DNA of 64,000 nucleotides from Heterocephalus glaber. Its lineage: Eukaryota; Chordata; Mammalia; Rodentia; Bathyergidae. Of the stretch, positions 57,213-64,000 are shown piece after piece. The notes beneath the pieces are model-generated. The model was not told the DNA's origin and made no database searches. It worked only from the letters and a program-made list of their open reading frames with translations. A program made the position numbers and the translations under genes. Within the stretch, counting starts at the first letter, position 1. Every line of letters begins with the position of its first letter. The DNA lies in contig NW_004624751.1 of the NCBI RefSeq assembly GCF_000247695.1, forward strand, positions 26,439,108 to 26,503,107, given 5' to 3'.

Positions 57213-57362
57213 TCCGTTACCATTTATTAATTTGAATATACAGAAAAGTATCCCGTGTGCAGTTTTGTAACTGACAATTGTATTTCTCATTGTGCTTATG
57301 TGTTTTATTTATATTTCCTTGAGTATATACTCATTTTGGTACAGATATGAACTCATTCTTGA

Positions 57363-57461
57363 GTTAAAAAAAATAATTTGTAGCATTGGGGAATGAATCC
57401 AGAGCCTTTCACATGCTAAGCACGTGCTTTATTTACCACTGAGCTGTGTTCCCAGTCCCAT
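57363..57461 (-). mobile_element. ID-type SINE, older
   Basis: GTAGCATTGGGGAATGAATC, GCTAAGCACGTGCTTTATT, ACCACTGAGCTGTGTTCCC. CATTCTTGA is duplicated at 57354 and 57463. The GCACGTGCTTTATTTACCACTGAG layout matches the general rodent ID form. Confidence 0.88.
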
Positions 57462-57732
57462 TCATTCTTGATGTTGATCTTGAACATTTTATTAGTGATT
57501 GGTGCTTTTAGTATCCTGGTTTATGAATCTTTGCTTGTCATGAGATTATGGAGATAGTCTCCTTTATTTTTCTAGAAACTTTGACTTAACTTTCATGTTA
57601 TATCCATGTACATCTGAAATAGATTTTTGTGTGCTGCTGTGAGAGATAAGGGTTAAAATTTACTTTTTTTTCCCCATAAGGTATTCAGTTGACCAAGCAT
57701 CATTTACTGAAAATGCCTTGCTTGTTTTTCCC

Positions 57733-57878
57733 TTTTTTTTGAGACGAGGTCTTGCTATATCGTTCAGGTTGGTCTTAAACTCATTGTGTAGCCCAGGCTG
57801 GCCTCGAGGCAGTTCTCCTGCCTCAGCCTCTCAAGTGCTGGGATTATAAGTCTGTATGTCAACATGCCTAGATAACTA
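57733..57878 (-). mobile_element. B1 SINE
   Basis: TTTTTTTGAGACGAGGTCTTG, TTGGTCTTAAACTCATTGTG, TAGCCCAGGCTGGCCTCGAG, TCTCCTGCCTCAGCCTCTC, AAGTGCTGGGATTATAAG. Confidence 0.92.
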
Positions 57879-57900
57879 ATGGTTGCTCTGTTTTATTTCT

Positions 57901-58198
57901 AGATTTTAAGGTTTACTGATTTATTGATTTTAAAAATGACAGTGTTGATTTTACTTACTGCTTTTTTGTGGCTCTTTGAGGGCATGTAGTGTGGGAGAAA
58001 TTAGGCTGGAAGCCGAGATGAAACCTCTCCCATAAGGGAGAGGAAACCTCTAGGAAACTTCATGAAAGTCAAAAGAAGTTGAAGTTAATTGGAAGGAAAT
58101 AATAAGTTCTTGAGATCAAGAATAACATGTTATTTTAAATATCAGCTTGGTTTTTCATGTACATTGAAAAGAGCATAGACTAACACTAATCTAGATTG
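57901..58198. other. Unassigned sequence with a perfect 8-bp hairpin
   Basis: CCTCTCCC (58024-58031), loop ATAA, GGGAGAGG (58036-58043) forms a perfect stem. It is followed by a near-repeat GAAACCTC. Its origin is unknown; it may be part of an LTR. Confidence 0.5.
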
Positions 58199-58301
58199 GT
58201 TTTTTTTTTTATTTGTTTATTTTTTGGTACCGGGAATCGAACTTGACCTTGTGCTTGCAAGGCCGGCAGGCGGTGGAACCACTGAGCTAAATCCCCAGCC
58301 C
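58199..58301 (-). mobile_element. ID-type SINE, young
   Basis: A T-rich tail, GGTACCGGGAATCGAACTTG ... GGCAGGCGGTGGAACCACTG ... AGCTAAATCCCCAGCC. Flanks are TCTAGATTG and TCTGGATTG (8/9 TSD). Confidence 0.95.
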
Positions 58302-59304
58302 TCTGGATTGTTAAATGAGGTCCTAAAAGAGATAAGATGGTGGAGGAAAATTGCAGAAAAAAGTCTGAATGGTTTTTGAAGGAGTAAGCACTAGGATTTT
58401 TGTTATATGATGGTTAAAAAAAAAAAAAGTTAAAATTGAGCCAAAGTTGTAATCTTCCATTGATTGGTTGTTGATGGCTTCACAGACTGAAGTGGGAAAC
58501 TGGGAATAGGATTTTCCTTGAGAGAAAAATACTGGCTTCAGTTTTGGCTTCTTGCATGTGGCATTGTCTAGCCCAGAGGGTGATGGGCTGGTTGTGTGTA
58601 GGGGAGAAATCATGGCTCTAGGTCTTGTGTCTGTCACAGTACCAGACAAATGGTCAGAAGGTGATAAATGTATGTTGGATTATTTAATGATAGCTAAGTA
58701 GAGAAATAGTAGACTCTGGTTACAATGGGAAATTTGGTGTATTTATGTTGATTTGGAAGCTACTTATGGAGGTTAATAACTGAGACTGTGGTACTTGAAT
58801 TGCCAAAGAGATGGAACACAGAGAAAGCACATCTGAAATTAAGGACAGTCTTGAAAGACACTCCTTTTCAGGGCAATAGGATTTTCAAAAAATATATAAC
58901 GGTCATGATTAGAGAGAACAGAGATAAGAATAAGAGAGGTTATTGAAACTGAATTTTCAGGTACATATTCAATGTAAACAGCAGTCATTTGGAAGTGGGG
59001 GTGGGGCCAGTGTAGATTTGAACTCTGATCATACATCTGAGGAGGGACAGAAACAGGTCTATAACTGTGTGTAAAGTAGAACTAGCCTAAAGTTCAGATG
59101 CTTTTGGGCAAAATTGCTATCTAAAATGAGCTCCAAATAGTATACACCTTGCTCTTGTGTTCATTTGGATTCTGTTTTGATGCTCTTTTCACACTGAAGT
59201 TGCACAACAGATTCATGCATATATTTGATAGCTGTGCTCCTGATTACTAGGAAGTTGGCATCCGCTTGTTTCTCTTGGATTGAAGTGCAGCTGTTTTCAT
59301 CCTA
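58302..59304. other. Unassigned non-coding sequence
   Basis: About 1 kb. Purine-rich parts may be old repeats; none is nameable. Confidence 0.4.
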
Positions 59305-59480
59305 TGTTGCTGGGTTCTAAAAATCTTGATTTTGCTGCTTATTAGGCCAGTTACTTGTATTTTCACATCTACAAATTAAGAACAATAATTACATCCACCT
59401 CACAAAGCTGTAAGGAATAACACAAGTTAATATATGATAAAGCGGTTGGAATAGTACTATCACCTATTAAATTTGTGTTA
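59305..59480 (+). repeat. MIR SINE
   Basis: TTAGGCCAGTTACTTGTATT, TTCACATCTACAAATTAAG, ACATCCACCTCACAAAGCTG, TAAGGAATAACACAAGTTAA in MIR order. Confidence 0.75.
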
Positions 59481-59765
59481 AGTATTTGCTGGTGCTAGGA
59501 CCACTGTTACCTCTGCTACTTTTATTACTGAAAATTAACAGCAATCCACGCAGAGAACGATTTGAGTTTAGTTCTTTGGCTCACAATTTTCCTTCTCTTT
59601 AGTTCCCAGGATGTAACTAGCCATCTTCAGGAATAAAGCTAGAGAATTTGAAGCATTCTTTTAAAACCTGGTGTCTTTCAAATGGTAGTATATTTAAACT
59701 AATATATAAAAACATATTGATCAAATTATTTCACTTATGAATGTTTCTTGAAAATTAGGGTAGAA
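59481..59765. other. Unassigned sequence
   Basis: No recognised element. Confidence 0.4.
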
Positions 59766-59906
59766 GCCTGGCATGATGTAATCTTAGCACTCAGGAGGGC
59801 AAGGCGGGAAGATCACTGTGAGTTGGAGGCCTGCCTGGGCTACGTAGTGAGTTCAAGGCCAGCTTGGAATACACAGTGAGACTCTGTCTTAAGCCCTCCC
59901 CCCCAA
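59766..59906 (+). mobile_element. B1 SINE with internal duplication
   Basis: CCTGGCATGATGTAATCTTAG, CAAGGCGGGAAGATCACTG, then two copies of the GAGTT-GGCC-GCCTGG-CTAC block (GAGGCCTGCCTGGGCTACGTAG and CAAGGCCAGCTTGGAATACAC), and GTGAGACTCTGTCTT. The internal duplication of about 29 bp is the classic B1 feature. Confidence 0.9.
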
Positions 59907-60138
59907 AGGTAGAAATTGTCTTTCTTTTAAACTTACAGGCCCAAACTTGATATTAATAGTTATACATATATATAGATCTTCACATAGGTTTGTAAGCCTG
60001 TGGTTGGACAGTTTTTATTAACTTCATACATAATTGTAGATTTGATAATTGTAATACATGTGCATAATGGGTAATGATTAAGTTGGAATCATTATCATTC
60101 CATCTCTTCATGTTTTTCTAATTTCTGTGTTCTGAGAA
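59907..60138. other. Unassigned, possible L1 3' UTR remnant
   Basis: ATTAACTTCATACATAATTG ... CATGTGCATAATGGGTAATG resembles old L1 3' UTR antisense, weakly. Confidence 0.3.
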
Positions 60139-60570
60139 GTTAGTTTTCTGTTGCTATAAGAAAATTCCTGAGACTGGCTAATTTGTAAGGAAAAGAGTTT
60201 TATTTGGCTCACAGTTTCGGAGGCTCAAGAACATGGTGCTGACATATGGTCAGCTGTGGTTAGGCCTCCTGTTGGCTACATCCTGGCAGATGGCTCCTGG
60301 AGGGGACATGTACAAGGAGAGATCACACAGCCAGATGAGATGGGAGACCACGGAGAGTGGGATGGACCAGACTTGCTCTGTTGCGACATCTTCTTTCTAA
60401 CAAGAGTCCCATGAAGACTGTATTATTTCTTCCAAGGGCAACCTCTCCAGTGAGCCTGTCACATTGCATGAGACTGCATCTCACAAAGTTCCACTGCCCC
60501 CCCACCTTCACCATGTGGAGGACCAAGCCTCCAATGTGAACCCTTGGTGGACACAGTCCCAGTCTAACTA
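60139..60570 (-). mobile_element. MaLR-type LTR
   Basis: Reverse-complement LTR: TTAGTTTTCTGTTGCTATAA, GAAAATTCCTGAGACTGG, TTTATTTGGCTCACAGTTTC, GATGGCTCCTGGAGGGGAC, CAACCTCTCCAGTGAGCCTG, GAACCCTTGGTGGACACAG. Termini are worn and no TSD was found. ORFs at 60,323-60,539 are incidental. Confidence 0.8.
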
Positions 60571-63500
60571 GTGATATCTTTCAACTGGTCTAGTTATTTT
60601 TAAATATATAAATTGTTACAGATTATGGTCACCCTGTTATATTAATAGTTAATGGAAAATAATTTTACAATATTTGTTTTGAGATTATTTTTTAAAATGC
60701 TTTTGACACTCTTTGACTGCTACACTATTTTTTTTTGAAATAGTTTTATTTTTGGAAGTGTTTTTGTAACAAAAGATAAACTTACATAAATTCCAGACTC
60801 TTCAGGAATTTATCTCTGCTCAGCTTTTCACCAGTGCTGAGCTGTGTTTGTGTACACATGCACGTACCCCAGTGGGAGCATATTTTCATTGATTCATATG
60901 TGATAATAGATAATCCAAAATATTTGATCTGTTATGATCAGAGAAGTTAGAATATTAAGAATTATTTAGAGTACAACATAGTTAATAAAAATTTTTAAGT
61001 TGGATTTTCATAGAAATTTCATCTTCAGAGTTCCCAATTTTAGCATAATAGTGTGAATCCCTTTACATTGTAAAGCAGCTGTACGCCTGCAACTCTGGAG
61101 GTTGGACTTTTAGAATTGTTTTTTATTATTTACTCGAAACAAATCTGTATTAGAGTTCCTCTTTTTGTGGGAAAGGGTGGCTAGTTTAAATGTGTTACTT
61201 CAAAGAATACTCGTGTTTGTGTTTGTATGCGTGTTTTTAGCACTACTCCTATGATGTTAGTAAGGATGGCATCTTGATAAGGGTGATGAAAAATTGACTT
61301 GAATCAGTTATTTTCATTGTGAAGTATGAAAATCTATTACAGCTGTAATAGCTATGTTTTACACATGATTTAATTGAGTGATCTACATAAGAGTACCTAG
61401 TCAGTATTAAACATAATAATCACTGAAAAGTTGTTTTGTGACATTGTTAGTTATTTTACTTTTATTTGGCTCATTTTTGTTGACTATAATCTTTAAAGCA
61501 GGTACTTTGGCATATCATTCTTCATGTCCTTGGTCCCTGGGATATAGGTGATTGATGACATAAATTAATAACAGAATATATTTACCATCTAGTACATAGC
61601 ATAGTTACAGATTAATGACTCTAATCATGTCCTATCAGTTGCTAGAGTATATTTGCATTGTTTTGTCTAATTTCAGTATTTGTCAGTTTTTAAGGGAGTC
61701 TCTTGGGTCTTATAAACAATAAATTGCTTCTCATTCTCATAAAGTACTATTTAGATTTTTGTAGTGTTAGTTACAAAAGAAGCATATTTAAGCAATCCAT
61801 TTGACAGTCTATTAATTTTCTCATCATTAAGAAAGAGTAATTGATTAGGAAAGTGCATTTATTAAGATAGCCAGCTTTGGGTTATGGGCTAGATTTTGAG
61901 CTACATAAGACAAAGATAATGACGTTTAAATGCACAGACTGGAGGAATGATTTCAGCCAGTCAAAACTATCATTCAGTAAGGCACTCAGTAGACCATAAG
62001 ATATTCATTAAAAATATCAAAATAAATCCTCTTTTTCTGTATCAAAATGTCAGTAAAACAAATTATTTAGTTCTTTGAGCCATCTTTCAAACTATGTTGT
62101 AAAATCTACCTTCATTAAAACTTCTTTGGATTCAGATGTGTGAAGAGACTGAACATAAAAGTATCCTAAAAATACTTTGTCTGATACTTTCTAGCTATTG
62201 CTAAATATTTTGAGAATGCAAATTTCATTTAAATGTCAACCATAATTAAGCTTGTGCCATTTGTTTTTCTATTCAGGTTTTACAGTTTGATGAAATGTTT
62301 TCCCCATAATTTAATAAATATTTGCTGTATTTCACGTGAATTAATTCAAAAAGGACAAAAACAACATATTTTAATCAACTATTGTTGTGATGGACTAGAA
62401 AATAAATTTATTCTCTAACCAAATTGTTTACTGTGAATTTGAATTGGATTTATCTTAGCATTGTCAGATTAAGCATACAAAGAAATAATTAATAGGAAAG
62501 CCAAATATGTATACTGTATTTTGAATAAGGTGAGTTATTTTTTACATTATATCATAGATCTTTAATGTATAAAGTTTTAGATGCCACTTAATTCATTGTG
62601 TCTAGCTATGCTGAGACAACACCCATTAAAGTACTGGATAAACTATTAGTGAGTGAACTAGCATTTTTAATGGGTATGAAATATGTGTTTATGATTATTT
62701 TCTCTTAAAATTTTTTCCCTTTTTATGCATAAATCCCAGAATCATACTTATTTATAGTATCAAAAAACAAATGGGAGATTAATCCATAGTTGCTCATTCT
62801 GTTCTTTCTCACTCTCATCACCTCTTAAACACACCAAAGATTTTAACATCTTTATCATGATGGTTAAAAACACTTTTTGATAGATTAGGATTAAGGGAAG
62901 TATTTCAGTGCTCTTCATCTGACATTGGGAACTTGTGTGTGTTGCCATATTTTTATTGGCAGAATGTAGTAGTACATGTTGTAGTACCCATGCACTTATA
63001 TACAAGTACAAACGGCAAATGCTTGTATTCTCCTACAACGTCATTCACACAAAGGCAAAATTTACTCATCTTGTCAATCCTTCACAGTAAAAATCATAGT
63101 TTTGACTATGCAGTCCTGATAAAATGGCAATTATACTTGAATATAAGCATAGCATAAATTACTTTTCAAACTGTTTTATTGAGTACAATGTATATAAAAG
63201 AAATGCTTAATTCATTTGGTATGGTTATTTTCCTTTAAAGGTTTATTTGTTCTCTGGGTGCACAGAATGATTCCATGTAATGGAATAGAAGCTGAAAACA
63301 GATTAAAGGAGTAATTTCCATGTCAGTGTGCTCTTTACCTCCTCCCTTTGAAAATGGGCTGTTTATTCAGCCAACTCTGTTCTTAAATGACTACTCAAGC
63401 TTCCAGGCAGACTTTATTCCTAGTGGGACCTTAATTCCTAGTTTTTTGTCTTTATTATTACTGGCTTTTTTTCCTAATAGTGAAGAATTCCTACATGTAA

Positions 63501-64000
63501 GCACAATTTCAAGGAAACATAAAACTGGAAGTAGGGAAGGATACTTTACAAGTGGAAAAATTTCGATGGATTTATATGCCATTATAATTTTATGGAGAAC
63601 ATTATTGAATATGGGTTATTAATAACCTTTGACTTACTTTTCTTCTAATTCAATTAGCTGTTGTATCTTTGAGTTTATTTAATAAATGAATTATAAAGAC
63701 CATACTATGAGATTATAGTGTAGAGATATTAGTTCTTCTATATGCCCAGGGCTTTCCCATAAGAAACACACTATCATAGTAGAAGGTCATATTCTGGAAG
63801 TGGAACTTTGTCTAAGGTAGGTCAGAATTTCCCTTTAGTTCTCAGGAAAGTTTTAAGTGGAAAGTGGAATTTGTTTACTTGATTATAAATAGAATGGGAC
63901 TGACATGTATTAAATACCTAATATGGACCAGAAAGTCTAGTGTTCACATTATGACATTCTCATTTTCAGTATTCTTACTTAAAATAGAAAGGAGGTATAT
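60571..64000. other. Repeat-poor, AT-rich non-coding stretch
   Basis: About 3.4 kb to the window end with no SINE, LTR or clear L1. ORFs of up to 100 residues (63,320-63,622 plus) have no recognisable domain. Strongly AT-rich composition and many A/T runs suggest intergenic or intronic DNA. Confidence 0.5.

Larger units (their letters stand above)
57000..57900 (-). mobile_element. Ancient LINE-1 fragment carrying three SINEs
   Basis: Antisense L1-like blocks: TCATCCAAAAAGTCTCCC and AGTAACCACTACTTTG (3' side), then CTAGAAACTTTGACTTAACT, GATTTTTGTGTGCTGCTG, GAGAGATAAGGGTTAAAATT, TATTCAGTTGACCAAGCATC, ATTTACTGAAAATGCC. It is interrupted by SINEs at 57129, 57363 and 57733. Confidence 0.65.

Noticed and set aside
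1..64000. CRISPR array, operon, phage or bacterial defence system
   Set aside because: The sequence is mammalian: SINE, LINE, LTR and MIR content throughout, no long dense ORFs, no regularly spaced direct repeats beyond the minisatellite.

Overview
This window looks like repeat-rich, gene-poor mammalian nuclear DNA, intergenic or deep intronic. I find no supported protein-coding gene, no CpG island, no CRISPR array and no bacterial-style operon. The open reading frames in it are short and either random, inside repeats, or remnants of LINE-1 ORF2.

The interspersed repeats point to a rodent. There are about fifteen young tRNA-derived ID-type SINEs (GGGCTGGGGATTTAGCTCAGTGG ... GGTACC-An), several flanked by clear target-site duplications (TSDs). 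There are also B1 (7SL-derived) monomers, B1-plus-ID dimers resembling B1-dID, and MaLR-type solo LTRs. The ID consensus (CGCCTGCCTCGCAAGCGCAAGGTCC) is not the mouse/rat form. A non-murine rodent, perhaps a castorimorph such as beaver, is my tentative reading.

Layout. 1-1,070: a GC-rich minisatellite with higher-order structure, then an LTR. 1,070-13,400: mostly unassigned sequence with a hAT-type MITE (3,628-3,821), a B1-ID dimer, a tiny U2 snRNA retropseudogene with perfect TSDs (4,962-5,025) and MIRs. 13,400-20,000: LINE-1 3' fragments, SINE dimers and an ancient L1 3' region. 20,000-25,250: largely unassigned, with a weak exon-like ORF behind a good splice-acceptor-like tract. 25,255-26,172: two abutting DNA transposons, a Tigger-like end and a foldback mariner-like element split by an ID SINE. 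27,700-36,800: B1, solo LTRs, a 3'-UTR retrocopy and SINEs. 36,802-38,392: a relatively young 5'-truncated L1. 38,400-41,675: repeat-poor. 41,680-45,415: a twin-primed (5'-inverted) L1 carrying nested ID and LTR insertions. 45,416-60,570: SINEs, old L1, MIRs, a solo LTR and microsatellites. 60,570-64,000: AT-rich and repeat-poor.

The interest lies in retrotransposition and DNA-transposon archaeology rather than in a gene system. The best points are the mariner foldback next to the Tigger end, the tailless U2 retropseudogene, the higher-order minisatellite, the twin-primed L1 with datable nested insertions, and the 3'-UTR retrocopy. All family names were assigned by eye against remembered consensus sequences and need a RepeatMasker/Dfam run.
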